A stretch of 43,686 nt of DNA, taken from the IMG/VR virus record IMGVR_UViG_3300020055_000001, positions 1-43,686 of that record. One strand, 5' to 3'. The DNA is from a virus. Below are positions 26,104 through 35,864 of this stretch, piece by piece; the first letter of the stretch is position 1, and each line of letters opens with the position of its first letter. The notes under the pieces are model-generated. The model was not told the DNA's origin. It was given only the letters and a program-made list of their open reading frames with translations, and made no database searches. Both the position numbers and the translations under genes were made by a program.

Positions 26104-27852
26104 ATGGCGACGTATAACGAGCGTTTCGAGCAGATTCGTATGCGCTTCTCTGAGCGCGACAAAAAAATGAGCATGGTTGCCGAGGCGCGTAACGGGAACC
26201 TGGGATCGGTCTACCCCTCCCTGTTCCCCGAGGGCCAATGGTCCCAGCCCATCGTCGCCAACATGATCGACATTGTTGCTAAAGACTTGTCCGAGCAGAT
26301 CGGTGTTCTCCCCACTATCTCCGCTTCCGGTGACTCAGCCCTCGATGAGAGTGCTCGAACGAAAGCCGACAAGCGCACGAAGATAGCGAACTACTACCTC
26401 GCCAAGTCGAAGATGAGTAGCGAGATTATTCGCGCCGCTGACCAACTGATTACCTTCGGTTTCGTTCCCCTGCGCGTGGAGCCAAACTTCAAGGACGGTG
26501 CTCCCCACATCAGCGTCGAGCACTCGATGGGCACCTACTGGGATCAAGACCGCTTCGGTGAGATGCGCGTCTTCTGCAACAGTTTCCGCAGGAAGGTCGG
26601 CGATCTAGCCGCCATGTTCCCCGAACTGGCAGACAAGATCCGCTCGTCCCGCCGCGACGACAACTCCTACATCAACGTTATCCGTTGGACAACCCCAGAC
26701 GAGATCGTCATGTTCACGGAAACCGATGTAGTGCTGACTCGTCAGGAAAACATGATGGGTGTCATCCCCGTTGCCTTGGCGAAGCGACCCACGTTCGACG
26801 GAGGGGTATCTGGTCAATTTGACGACGTTCTGCCCGTGTATGCAGCAAAGGCACGGCTGGCGCTACTCATGTTGGAGGCCACTCAGAAGAGTGTTGAGGC
26901 TCCACTAGCAATCCCGCAGGACGTTACCCAGTTGAACGTGGGGCCGGATTCGGTCATCCGAAGCAACACGCCAGAGAAGATCCGGCGCGTAAGCCTGGAT
27001 GTACCGCCTTACTCGTTCGCAGAGAACAACATTCTGAGCGACGAGTTGAAGTACGGAACTCGATTCCCCGAGTCACGAGCCGGTCAAGCCGACGGATCTA
27101 TCGTCACAGGTCAGGGCGTGAAGGCTCTACAGGCCGCGTTTGACCAGCAAGTCAAGGTCTCGCAAGCCATCCTGGGTGAAGCATTGGGTGAGGCGATCAG
27201 CCTTTCCATGCGCTGCGATGAGGTTTACTTCAACAATCGCGTCAACCAAGTTTCAGGCAAGGTCAACGGAGTACCGTTCAGCCTCAAGTACACGCCGCGC
27301 ACCGACATTCAGGGCAACTACGGCGTGAACGTTGACTACGGGCTTCTCGCTGGCCTCGATCCCAACCGTGCTCTAGTTTTCGCGCTACAGGCGCGGGGCG
27401 ACAAGTTGATCTCACGATCCTTCACTCGCCGACATCTACCTATCCAGATCAACCCATCCGAAGAAGAGCGTGCGGTTGATATGGAGGACATGCGTGACTC
27501 TTTGAAGCAAAGCATTCAGGCTCTCGCTTCAGCGATTCCCGCTTTGGCTACCCAGGGTCAAGACCCCATGAAGGTTGTCAACTCTCTTGCGACCGTGATT
27601 GACGAGCGCAAGAAGGGAACGCCAATCGAAGAAGCGGTGAAGCAAGCGTTTGAGCCGCCCAAAACTGAACAGCAAGAACAGCAACAACCCCGAGAAGAAC
27701 AGATTCCAGGGCTACCAGAAAACACAGCCATGCCGGGTGCGGAAGTCCAGCAGCCGCAGGCACCGATGTCTATGCAGAACCTTCTTGCAGGACTTTCCGG
27801 TTCGGGTAGCCCAGTTCTTAAGGGAAACATTCAGCGACAAATTCCAGCGTAG
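26104..27852 (+). CDS. Portal protein
   Basis: 582 aa, directly after the terminase. Long helices (A-A-K-A-R-L-A-L-L-M-L-E-A-T-Q-K-S) and a strand-rich middle, with G-Q-A-D-G-S-I-V-T-G-Q-G-V-K-A-L-Q-A-A-F-D, a phrase typical of portal stem/crown regions in actinobacteriophages. The C-terminal 80 residues are Gln/Pro-rich and probably disordered. It forms the dodecameric channel at the head vertex. Confidence 0.85.
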   Translation: MATYNERFEQIRMRFSERDKKMSMVAEARNGNLGSVYPSLFPEGQWSQPIVANMIDIVAKDLSEQIGVLPTISASGDSALDESARTKADKRTKIANYYLAKSKMSSEIIRAADQLITFGFVPLRVEPNFKDGAPHISVEHSMGTYWDQDRFGEMRVFCNSFRRKVGDLAAMFPELADKIRSSRRDDNSYINVIRWTTPDEIVMFTETDVVLTRQENMMGVIPVALAKRPTFDGGVSGQFDDVLPVYAAKARLALLMLEATQKSVEAPLAIPQDVTQLNVGPDSVIRSNTPEKIRRVSLDVPPYSFAENNILSDELKYGTRFPESRAGQADGSIVTGQGVKALQAAFDQQVKVSQAILGEALGEAISLSMRCDEVYFNNRVNQVSGKVNGVPFSLKYTPRTDIQGNYGVNVDYGLLAGLDPNRALVFALQARGDKLISRSFTRRHLPIQINPSEEERAVDMEDMRDSLKQSIQALASAIPALATQGQDPMKVVNSLATVIDERKKGTPIEEAVKQAFEPPKTEQQEQQQPREEQIPGLPENTAMPGAEVQQPQAPMSMQNLLAGLSGSGSPVLKGNIQRQIPA

Positions 27853-27860
27853 GAGAAAAA

Positions 27861-28016
27861 ATGATTGGAACTCAAGGCGGTAACGCATCTGCACCTGTGG
27901 CGCAGCCCTGCAAATGCTCGCGTTATGGCGGTTCTGTGCCCGGTGGTGGCACTCAGCAGCGTCCCCAGGGTGACAAGCCCAAGGGTATCGGTGCTGGCGG
28001 CAGCAACCTGAAGTAG
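27861..28016 (+). CDS. 51-aa Gly-rich small protein
   Basis: ATG 27861 after AGGAGAAAAA, TAG 28014-28016. Gly/Gln-rich, with one C-K-C pair (Q-P-C-K-C-S-R-Y-G-G). It is in a tightly spaced position between portal and the next basic gene. Possibly a virion or assembly peptide; function unknown. Confidence 0.6.
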   Translation: MIGTQGGNASAPVAQPCKCSRYGGSVPGGGTQQRPQGDKPKGIGAGGSNLK

Positions 28017-28018
28017 TT

Positions 28019-28255
28019 ATGCCAGGAAATTACGACGACAGTATGGGTCGGCGCTTGGCTAAGAACTTTGGAATGAACTTGAAGCCGGGTAAAAAGCGTT
28101 ACAAGTCGAAGAAGAAGAACGCGAAGCAGGCGATCCTTAAGGACGACGCACGCGGTTACCGCAAGCGTCGCGTTGAAGAACTGCGTGCCGACAAGAACCA
28201 CGACATGTTGCAGCACTTCATTGGGAAGAACGCCACGCGCAAACCCCGTAACTAG
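28019..28255 (+). CDS. 78-aa very basic protein
   Basis: ATG 28019, two bases after the previous stop. Lys/Arg-rich (G-K-K-R-Y-K-S-K-K-K-N-A-K-Q, G-Y-R-K-R-R-V-E-E-L-R). Likely binds DNA; its place behind the portal and before another basic protein suggests virion DNA packing. Confidence 0.65.
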   Translation: MPGNYDDSMGRRLAKNFGMNLKPGKKRYKSKKKNAKQAILKDDARGYRKRRVEELRADKNHDMLQHFIGKNATRKPRN

Positions 28256-28263
28256 AGGAAACA

Positions 28264-30459
28264 ATGGCTAAGAGAAAATTTGGTGAGCCGCCAGGTCAAA
28301 CCCGAACGAAGAGGCAAACCAAGAAAAAGGGAAACCGCTACTCGAAGTTCGGATTAGGTCCGGCTTTTGTGGGGGATGTCGCTAAGGGACTCGGTGAAGA
28401 CCTAGTAAGTATGGGTAAGACCGCGTTCGATCCGCGCCTGCCATTCATGCGGGGGAAGGACGCTGAGAAGGCGAAGCGAGACGCTGCCCTTCTAGGGATG
28501 ACCGTTATCCCTGGTGGCAAACTCATAAAGCCGATTGCCAAGGCAGCGAAGACCGCGAAGAAGACCACGAAAACTCCTGGCACTTCCACCGTCAAGAAGA
28601 CGACGAAGAAGGCAGCCGAGAAAAAGGCAGCGGCTAAGAAGACAACCAAGAAGACCACGGCTAAGAAGACCCCTACTCTCCAACTTAGGAAAGTTCCCCC
28701 GAACTTTAAGAATCTTCCGCGCCCCAAGTCGGTCAAGCCCGGTGCTCCCAAGAAGCCCCAGTTTATGATTGATAAGCAACGGGCGGCAGACCTTAAGAAA
28801 CTTGGTGACACGGGTAAGCGTGGTCGTCCACAGCCTAAGCCCAAAGATTTAAAGACAGACGCTCCTGGTGGTTCGACCAGCCCAGGGTTCACAAAAAAGC
28901 GTTCTCCTAAGTACGAGCCTGAGCCGACAACGGCTCGACCCGTTTCACCGGCTAAGAGCGGTGAGGCTCGCACTACCCCGATGAGCACCAAAGAGGTAGA
29001 GGACACTCTTGGTAAGTTGGGATTCAAGCGAAGCGAGACTGGACTCGAAGGCGCGTACAAGCGTTACAAGAGCAAAGGTCTTGACAAACCCAAGACCCGC
29101 ACAAAAGGTGTAACAAAGAAGACCTCCGCTCAGCGCGAGGCTTCGGAAGCACAGGTCGAGCGCAGGAAGAAGGCTGGTGGCAGTCAGGCATTAAAGGACG
29201 CGATCAGGAACCCGAAACTTGGTGGTGATGTTTCCATCGCCAAGATGTCTCCTGCTGAACTCAAGAAGGCTTTGTCTAACCCAAGAAGTTCTGAGTCTCG
29301 CCTAATGAAGACTCTTGAGAAGCGAGCCAGGCGCGGGAATCTGCGCGAAGGTGAGATGCAGGTTCTCAACCGGCTTCGGGATAACGCTCCGAAGGCAAGC
29401 AATCAAAGGCAAACCGAAGGCTTGATGCGAGATGGCATTCGATCCGTCGGTCAAGGTCAGGCAGAAGGTGGCTCTAAGGCTGGATTCGTAAACCCGCCGC
29501 GTAACGTCAAGGCCAGTAATCCGAAGTGGCGAGGCGAAGGCGGCAAAGACGCGCCGAAGGGTCCAGAAGGTAAATCCGGTACAGCCAAGCGTGGCGACAA
29601 GGTAACCGAGAGGGCTAAGGAAGAAGACGGCGTAACCCGCATTAAGGGTAAGGGCGGTCAAGCACGCAGGGTGATCGCACCAAGCACAGATGTTGCTGTT
29701 GCCCGTGGCGGTCCTCGCGGTCGCCGCGTTGGTGGGGGTGCCACATCTGGTCGTAAGCCAATCGCCCTCGGCTCCGGCAGGAGAACGCCAAGCAAAGATG
29801 TAGTTCGTGGCGAAGTAGTCCGTGGAGGTAGAACTAGCGGTGGCAGCAAGGGGCGCACAGCGAAGCCCGTTGATCTCAAGACCAGGCCCGTTGGTGGCGG
29901 TCGTGGAAGTTCCGGTCGCGGCCCTGCTGCTCGTGGTACTGCTGGTCGTGGTGCTGCTCGCGCTGCTATCGGATCTAGTGCTGCAAAAGGCAAGGGCAAG
30001 GGAAAGAAAGCCAGGGACATAACTCCTGTTGCTGCTGCTGTAGGTGCGGGTGGATTTGCCGCAAGCAAGGCAGGCGGCGTAGCCGAGAGGACTGCCCCGA
30101 AGGAATCGGACAAGGACAAGGTAACTCCTCGCCCGAAGAAGCCCACGAGCCAGTTGCGGGATAAGTACGGTCGCAAGATTGATCGCGCCGAGTTCAACCG
30201 ACGCGAGGCTTACCGCAAGTCCCTTGAGGGTATGACCGAAGCGGAGAAGAAGAAGGCTCGCAAGGCCGAGATGAAGCGCCGGGAGGCGTACCGCGCCCGT
30301 AAGGGTAAGGGAGCGAACATCATTACCCGCAACCTTGACCTGAAAGAAGGCGTATCTAGCCGCAAGGTCAACAAGGAAATGAAGGCTGCTGCCGGTAAGG
30401 GTGGCAATCGTCAAGCGGCAATCGACGCTCGAAAGAAGTACCAGAGAAAGAAGAAGTAA
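28264..30459 (+). CDS. 731-aa Lys/Arg-rich low-complexity protein, histone-like
   Basis: Highly basic throughout. Residues about 95-135 are a Lys-Thr-Ala stretch (K-K-T-T-K-K-A-A-E-K-K-A-A-A-K-K) like the tails of histone H1 or actinobacterial HupB. Residues about 480-590 are Gly/Arg-rich (R-G-G-P-R-G-R-R-V-G-G-G). A short helical part near the C-terminus repeats R-x-E-A-Y-R (D-R-A-E-F-N-R-R-E-A-Y-R and M-K-R-R-E-A-Y-R-A-R-K). It lies between portal and the large virion protein. It may condense DNA in the head or be injected with it (inference). An antisense open frame of 418 codons here reflects codon bias. Confidence 0.75.
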   Translation: MAKRKFGEPPGQTRTKRQTKKKGNRYSKFGLGPAFVGDVAKGLGEDLVSMGKTAFDPRLPFMRGKDAEKAKRDAALLGMTVIPGGKLIKPIAKAAKTAKKTTKTPGTSTVKKTTKKAAEKKAAAKKTTKKTTAKKTPTLQLRKVPPNFKNLPRPKSVKPGAPKKPQFMIDKQRAADLKKLGDTGKRGRPQPKPKDLKTDAPGGSTSPGFTKKRSPKYEPEPTTARPVSPAKSGEARTTPMSTKEVEDTLGKLGFKRSETGLEGAYKRYKSKGLDKPKTRTKGVTKKTSAQREASEAQVERRKKAGGSQALKDAIRNPKLGGDVSIAKMSPAELKKALSNPRSSESRLMKTLEKRARRGNLREGEMQVLNRLRDNAPKASNQRQTEGLMRDGIRSVGQGQAEGGSKAGFVNPPRNVKASNPKWRGEGGKDAPKGPEGKSGTAKRGDKVTERAKEEDGVTRIKGKGGQARRVIAPSTDVAVARGGPRGRRVGGGATSGRKPIALGSGRRTPSKDVVRGEVVRGGRTSGGSKGRTAKPVDLKTRPVGGGRGSSGRGPAARGTAGRGAARAAIGSSAAKGKGKGKKARDITPVAAAVGAGGFAASKAGGVAERTAPKESDKDKVTPRPKKPTSQLRDKYGRKIDRAEFNRREAYRKSLEGMTEAEKKKARKAEMKRREAYRARKGKGANIITRNLDLKEGVSSRKVNKEMKAAAGKGGNRQAAIDARKKYQRKKK

Positions 30460-30626
30460 TGCCCGGTCGAGTCTTTTGGAAAAACCCAAATCCCACGAAG
30501 AAGAAGAACCGGAAGAAGATGACCCCAGGCGAGAAAAGCGAGGCGGCTCGTCGAGCAAGCGCCAAGGGTCGTCGCTACCCGAATCTCGTGGATAACTCAG
30601 CGGTCATTCGCAAGCGTAATAAGTAG
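30459..30626 (+). CDS. 55-aa basic small protein
   Basis: ATG 30459 overlaps the TAA of the preceding gene; TAG 30624-30626. K-N-P-N-P-T-K-K-K-N-R-K-K-M-T-P-G-E-K-S is followed by A-R-R-A-S-A-K-G-R-R-Y. Third basic protein in a row, so probably part of the same DNA-binding set. Function unknown. Confidence 0.6.
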   Translation: MPGRVFWKNPNPTKKKNRKKMTPGEKSEAARRASAKGRRYPNLVDNSAVIRKRNK

Positions 30627-30638
30627 TAGGAGGTAGTC

Positions 30639-31067
30639 GTGCCGCCTGGTGGATACCAAGCACCACGAAAGCCTGCACCCGTAAGCGGCCCTGGTGCGCT
30701 ATCAGAAAGAACTGACGGCGCACCGGGGCAATCAATTAAAGACTTGCCCAACGCCGGGTACGGAGAGCAGAAGGACTTCCAGCAATTACAGAAGTCGGCA
30801 AAGATGGCGAAGGCTGCCTCGATGCCAAAGGTCACTCCGCTTGATGCTCCTACGGAACGACCGGACGAACCGATTACCGAAGGTAACTCGCTGGGTCCAG
30901 GTCGAGGGCCGGAGTCTTACGGGATTTCACGCAACGTCTCAGAACTCTCGCAGATGGAGATAAGTGATATTGCCCAGTCGTTACCTCTGTTGGAGGGGGC
31001 GGCTAACGATCCGAACGCTCCGCGTTCATTTGTCCGATTCGTTCGCTACTTGAGAGACAATGCCTAG
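30639..31067 (+). CDS. 142-aa virion-region protein, unknown
   Basis: GTG start after AGGAGG. The first 100 residues are Pro/Gly-rich and likely disordered; the end is a compact helix pair (S-E-L-S-Q-M-E-I-S-D-I-A-Q-S-L-P-L-L, R-S-F-V-R-F-V-R-Y-L-R). It sits before the large virion protein. No family was recognised. Confidence 0.65.
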   Translation: MPPGGYQAPRKPAPVSGPGALSERTDGAPGQSIKDLPNAGYGEQKDFQQLQKSAKMAKAASMPKVTPLDAPTERPDEPITEGNSLGPGRGPESYGISRNVSELSQMEISDIAQSLPLLEGAANDPNAPRSFVRFVRYLRDNA

Positions 31068-31212
31068 CCTTCCAGAAGATATTTCCGCAGCCGTAGACGC
31101 TTTAGGTGTTGAGCCTGTCGGAATTATTTGGGGTATCGGCATGACTCCGTGGGAGTCTGCTGAGCAGCGTGACTCATTCCTTCGAGCCATTACTGGCGGT
31201 CGAAATGGGTAG
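31060..31212 (+). CDS. 50-aa small protein
   Basis: ATG 31060 overlaps the previous stop by 8 bases (ATGCCTAG); TAG 31210-31212 overlaps the next ATG in the same way (ATGGGTAG). The sequence has V-E-P-V-G-I-I-W-G-I-G-M-T-P-W and a charged end. The symmetrical overlaps support a true gene. Function unknown. Confidence 0.55.
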   Translation: MPSLPEDISAAVDALGVEPVGIIWGIGMTPWESAEQRDSFLRAITGGRNG

Positions 31213-34200
31213 GTTCATTGGTGACGAAGCGGCAACCTTGACTCCTGCCGATAATCTCGGTAAGCCAATCAAGGATGCGTCAGAAGAAACTCGTCAGCAG
31301 ATGATTGAGGCTGATCGAGTGCGGCAACGAATGGCCCTTCAGGAAGAAGCCGAAACTCCCAATCTCGTTCAGCGATTCCTCAATCCCGCCCTAAACGCTG
31401 TTGATTCCGGCATCGAAAAAATAGATAACTTTTACAAAGAGACGGAACAGAATTACACCGCTCTCATTGATTTTGCTGGTAGCGCAGTTACGGGTAATGA
31501 GCGACTAACGCTGGAAGATACCTACAAGGTCTCCCCCGGTCAGGCTATTGAAGCGAACATAGAGGCTCTATTCGATGACAGCGTTCGGTTGGCTGACGAT
31601 GACTGGCGTGAGTCCCAATGGGGTGTGTCTAACCGCAACCCACTCGATGATGACTTCAATGTCAACTATTCGACTGGTGCCCTTGACTTCGCCGTTGACT
31701 GGTATCTCGATCCACTTGTCCTCGGGTCCAAGTTTACAAAGGTTCTACGTTTCGGTACGGCATTCGGTAAGCCCATTCCTGGCATGGCGGGTGGCCTAAC
31801 GCACCGCTTAACATCCGGCAAGGCTGGCGCAAAAGTAATACAGCAGGTCGGTAATGACATTGACCAGGCAATCGCCAACCCCAGTAGTCAGGTGGGAAGC
31901 GTCGGCAAAATAAATCAGATGGCTAGGGATCTAGCCAAGAACGATTACAACTACGCGCTCACGGTGCGAGAGTTTCGAGGCCCAAATCAGGGAGCCTTGG
32001 CTACGGCAGCGTCATTGATAGATGACGAGAGAACCATGAAGGTGTTTCTCGGGGCGATGACTGGTTCGCAGCGCCACATTGACGAACTGGCGAACATCAG
32101 GAATGACATCTACACGAATGTTATGAAGTTGGCTCATCCTGATGTGTACGAGCGTCTTGCGGTGCATACGGCAGAGTCGAAAATGCCCGTCGCGCTAGAG
32201 CGTTTCCTCGAACCCGGCGCTGACGGCGTGAAGCGCATCGAGGCTATGGCTGACAATAGCGAAGAGTTCGCCGACATCCTCCGTGAAATGGGGTACGGCT
32301 ACAGACTTAAGGGAGTTAAGGCCGCTTCCCGTCTTTCGCAGGAAGTCGGCGGCGGTGCGGTCATTCGAGACTGGCGCAGCCCTTACCAGTCTGCTTTGTA
32401 CAAGAAGCGCAATGCCCGTAAGTTGCAAGCGGAGAAGCGCGGCACCTCACCGGCTGCACGCGAGTTTATGTACATAGACAACTTCGGTATTCCCCTTCGC
32501 CTGTTGTCTGCCACCAAGCAGTTCCTTACTGGCAAGGAGACCAACGGCCTCGTCCAGGTGAGGGGCTTGGAGGCCGGTCGAGGCTTTACCGAGATCAGGG
32601 CAGTCGGAACTGACTCCTCGGTTCTGCGTAACTCTGGTTTCGAGCGTGAGGCTTTGGAAATCTGGGGTAAGGCTGTAACCCCAGACGAAAAGTTTGTTGC
32701 GGTCAAGGAGATCGAGAACCGGGCTTTCGAGATCCAGGTCGCTCACTACCTTGGTAAAAGCGATCTCGGTGAGCAGGTGAAAAAACTGTCCGACGAGGAT
32801 CAGCGCAAGGTGATGAAGGATCTTAACGATCTTCGTAGTGACTTGTACAAAAGGATTGATAAGCGACGGGCTGAGATTCTTCGGATCGCTCGTGACCCGA
32901 AGCGTGCCTACGCCACATACATTGACCCCGATAATGGCGTTCAGGTAGTTTTGGATAAGCGTCTGCGCTCGCAGTTATCTGTTGCTGAGCCGATGCTGGA
33001 CATGAAAATGTTGCAAAAGACCGCTCGCCTTCTTGTCAGGGACTTTTCTAAGCAGTACGACTTAACAAACGATCTACTGTCTGCCGGTAGTAGGACAAAA
33101 GTTCCCGGCGTGGGCAAGGGTCAAGGCTTCCGAAATTGGAGCGTAAACACGCTCGATACCACTCTCGCCTTGTGGAAGGCTACTGTCCTAATCCGTGCGG
33201 GTTACACGCAGCGCAACCTTTTCGAGAACTCTCTACGTTCCGTTGCCACTATCGGCATCTTGCCGATGATCGCCAGAATGCCTGGTGGTGTAGCGAAGAT
33301 AACGAACAACACCTACAAGCGTGGCAAGAACAGAACCATTGTGAAGCGGTGGAACCGCCTCGCTAATGAAGAGGCTGAAAAGATCGCCAACTTTAAGGCT
33401 CGCATTGCTAGGGGCACTCTTGGTCTTGATGACCAACTAGCGGAGTCAGAGCAGCAACTCGCCGCCCTTTTGGAAAAGATTCGTAAGACCGAACTTAACC
33501 TGACCGGGGACGCGCAGAAAGTATTTGGACTGGAACTATTCAAGGCAACGGGTATCAGGGTTGGGGACGAGTGGTTCACTCCCTGGGATGACGTTACTCG
33601 TGACCTGACTTCGATGGGAAACACCAATCGCCAGACCTTGAACGCCCTGATTGATGGTGAGTCTGACCTGCTGGTTGACAGCCAAAAGTACATCATGGTC
33701 AACCCTGGCGACCCGCAGTATTGGGACGAGTTAGTCCAGTCAGGTATTCAGTTTGTTGAAGATGAGGTTACTAAACGAGTCCTGCAAGGCCAGAGCGCAG
33801 AGTCCATCATCAAGTGGATGAAAAGCCCCAATGCTCGCTACTACCGAGACGACATGAAGACACCCATTCGCGGTGTCTCCGACTACGTTGCAAATCGAGT
33901 TGAGATGGTCGAACGGTACCTGCCAACGGAGAAGTCCAGGCAGATGGTCCTCGATGGAAACGTCTCCCCCGCTCAACTCAAGGCCGAACTGGGGAATCTA
34001 ATCGAGTCAACGATAACCCCGCTCAGCCCGATTCATGGTCGGGAAGTTACGGAAAAAGTTAGAAACTGGGGATTTCGACCCGTTACCAATTGGGTCTTCA
34101 ACCTCATCGGTGATCTACCGGAGACACATCTGAATCGGCAGCCCTTCTACGACACCGTATGGAGGAAAGAGTTCAACGCTCGGGTCGCTAACGCACGGGA

Positions 34201-35863
34201 GCAGGGAACGGAACTTAGCAAGGAAGTCCTTGAGGGGATCAACCGCGCAGCAAAGGCACAGGCTTTGCGGGATCTGAAGGAAACGCTGTACACCATCGAG
34301 CAATACTCGACGATGGCTAAGTACCTGCGCTTCATTATCCCCTTCTTCCCTGCCTTCCAGAACACGGCATCAACGTGGGCGAGGATCGTTGCGCGAGACC
34401 CTGCTGTCATTCCACGCGCCGATACATTATGGAACCTCCCCAACTCCCTGGGGATGGTGGTGGATGATGACGGAGAGGTAGTTCCTTACGACCGTTACGG
34501 CTTCATTCGCGGTGGTGAGTCCAACTGGATCATCATGCCTCAACCCGTTCGGGACTACTCGATAGAAAAGTTCGGCATTCCTTTCGATGTTCCGCAGGGA
34601 AGCCTGAACGTTGCTTTCCCCGGCGAGACTCCTTACTTGCCTGGGTTCGGGCCGCTCGTAACTATGCCCGTGAACATGTTCTTGGCAAACAAGCCAGATG
34701 TGCAAAAGATAGTTCGTGAAACCATTGGCGAAACCTTTTACCAGAACATTGTCCCGTTCGGCAGGACTGAGCCAGAAACTTGGAAACTCGCGGCACCTGG
34801 CGGGTGGCGCAAACTTTTGAATTGGCAGGGCGGGGAAGGTAACGACGTTTACCTAGGTATCGGTGGAGCGATCATGCGAGACGAACACTTCCGCTGGGCC
34901 GAAAGTGGAGGGTTGCCCGACGAGAAATACTCGGCAGAAGGAGTCATTGAAAAAATCAATGCCTACTTCACGATGAGCGTTCTCGCCTCATTCGGTGGTC
35001 CGGTATCTATTTCCCCTGGATCAGCAAACGCTCTCGCGTTGGGTTACTGGCGCAGGCTGCTGGAAGACCCGACGCTTACTTACGACGAGCGCCTAAAGCG
35101 ACTTGAGGACAAGTTCGGTCCCAACGCTGCGGTGTTGGTTACGTCCACCTCGGAGAAGGTCAAGGGTGTCGGCTACACGATGGAGGAGTACCAGCAGCAG
35201 AAGAAGTACCAGGATGTAGCCAGGGACTTGGGCAAGATTGACCCCGACCTTGTAGGTCTTATCAGTTCTGGTGTTCCCGCTGGTGAGTTCGATCAGGGTG
35301 TTTACACCGCTTTGGGCATGGAAGAGGTGCCGGGAACTGGTGTTCCCTACCGGGAAAAGAAGTCCTTAAGTGCAATGGAAAATGACCTTGCCTTGAGTAC
35401 CGCTTGGGATGAATACAACGAGATGAAAGATGCTCGGGATGCGGCGCTAGATGAGATCGGTGCGAGCATTAACAGTAACGCCGCTCGCGGCATCCGTGAG
35501 GCTTGGAACTATTTCAAGTACGACTTCATGGAGCAGAAGCACGGACAGGCGTGGGCTACTGCTATTAACGGGTTCGATCTAGACCAGGGTAGAACGTTGC
35601 AGGGCATCCAGGTTCTCCTTAATGACGAGAAATTTATGAGCGAGCACGGCAATACGCCGATGTGGATGCAGGTTCGTGAGTACATGGAAACCAGGGCTGC
35701 GGGACAGCAGGCCATTGCGGAGGGCGCTGACTCTGGTTCGGTGAACGATATGTGGGCCGTCTACCGGGAGCAGGTTAGGTACTCGTCACTCTTGTTTAGT
35801 GACTTCTTTGATATGTACCTCGATAACGATGACGTTATTAGAGATTACGCGGCGGTGGACTGA
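31205..35863 (+). CDS. Giant internal virion/ejection protein candidate
   Basis: 1552 aa from ATG 31205 (a GTG 12 codons earlier is in frame, but the overlap favours the ATG). Mostly long helices with charged heptads. A hydrophobic patch near residue 1040 (Y-L-R-F-I-I-P-F-F-P-A-F-Q-N-T-A) and another near 680-705 could insert into membranes. No peptidase or transglycosylase motif was recognised. It is the largest gene, there is no tape measure, and it lies between portal and scaffold, so a DNA-ejection protein like the internal core proteins of podoviruses is the favoured reading. Confidence 0.6.
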   Translation: MGRFIGDEAATLTPADNLGKPIKDASEETRQQMIEADRVRQRMALQEEAETPNLVQRFLNPALNAVDSGIEKIDNFYKETEQNYTALIDFAGSAVTGNERLTLEDTYKVSPGQAIEANIEALFDDSVRLADDDWRESQWGVSNRNPLDDDFNVNYSTGALDFAVDWYLDPLVLGSKFTKVLRFGTAFGKPIPGMAGGLTHRLTSGKAGAKVIQQVGNDIDQAIANPSSQVGSVGKINQMARDLAKNDYNYALTVREFRGPNQGALATAASLIDDERTMKVFLGAMTGSQRHIDELANIRNDIYTNVMKLAHPDVYERLAVHTAESKMPVALERFLEPGADGVKRIEAMADNSEEFADILREMGYGYRLKGVKAASRLSQEVGGGAVIRDWRSPYQSALYKKRNARKLQAEKRGTSPAAREFMYIDNFGIPLRLLSATKQFLTGKETNGLVQVRGLEAGRGFTEIRAVGTDSSVLRNSGFEREALEIWGKAVTPDEKFVAVKEIENRAFEIQVAHYLGKSDLGEQVKKLSDEDQRKVMKDLNDLRSDLYKRIDKRRAEILRIARDPKRAYATYIDPDNGVQVVLDKRLRSQLSVAEPMLDMKMLQKTARLLVRDFSKQYDLTNDLLSAGSRTKVPGVGKGQGFRNWSVNTLDTTLALWKATVLIRAGYTQRNLFENSLRSVATIGILPMIARMPGGVAKITNNTYKRGKNRTIVKRWNRLANEEAEKIANFKARIARGTLGLDDQLAESEQQLAALLEKIRKTELNLTGDAQKVFGLELFKATGIRVGDEWFTPWDDVTRDLTSMGNTNRQTLNALIDGESDLLVDSQKYIMVNPGDPQYWDELVQSGIQFVEDEVTKRVLQGQSAESIIKWMKSPNARYYRDDMKTPIRGVSDYVANRVEMVERYLPTEKSRQMVLDGNVSPAQLKAELGNLIESTITPLSPIHGREVTEKVRNWGFRPVTNWVFNLIGDLPETHLNRQPFYDTVWRKEFNARVANAREQGTELSKEVLEGINRAAKAQALRDLKETLYTIEQYSTMAKYLRFIIPFFPAFQNTASTWARIVARDPAVIPRADTLWNLPNSLGMVVDDDGEVVPYDRYGFIRGGESNWIIMPQPVRDYSIEKFGIPFDVPQGSLNVAFPGETPYLPGFGPLVTMPVNMFLANKPDVQKIVRETIGETFYQNIVPFGRTEPETWKLAAPGGWRKLLNWQGGEGNDVYLGIGGAIMRDEHFRWAESGGLPDEKYSAEGVIEKINAYFTMSVLASFGGPVSISPGSANALALGYWRRLLEDPTLTYDERLKRLEDKFGPNAAVLVTSTSEKVKGVGYTMEEYQQQKKYQDVARDLGKIDPDLVGLISSGVPAGEFDQGVYTALGMEEVPGTGVPYREKKSLSAMENDLALSTAWDEYNEMKDARDAALDEIGASINSNAARGIREAWNYFKYDFMEQKHGQAWATAINGFDLDQGRTLQGIQVLLNDEKFMSEHGNTPMWMQVREYMETRAAGQQAIAEGADSGSVNDMWAVYREQVRYSSLLFSDFFDMYLDNDDVIRDYAAVD

Positions 35864-35864
35864 T

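Noticed and set aside
29302-30558. 418-codon antisense open frame
   Set aside because: It lies opposite the Lys/Arg-rich virion gene, whose codon bias leaves the reverse strand open; no ribosome binding site or plausible protein composition.
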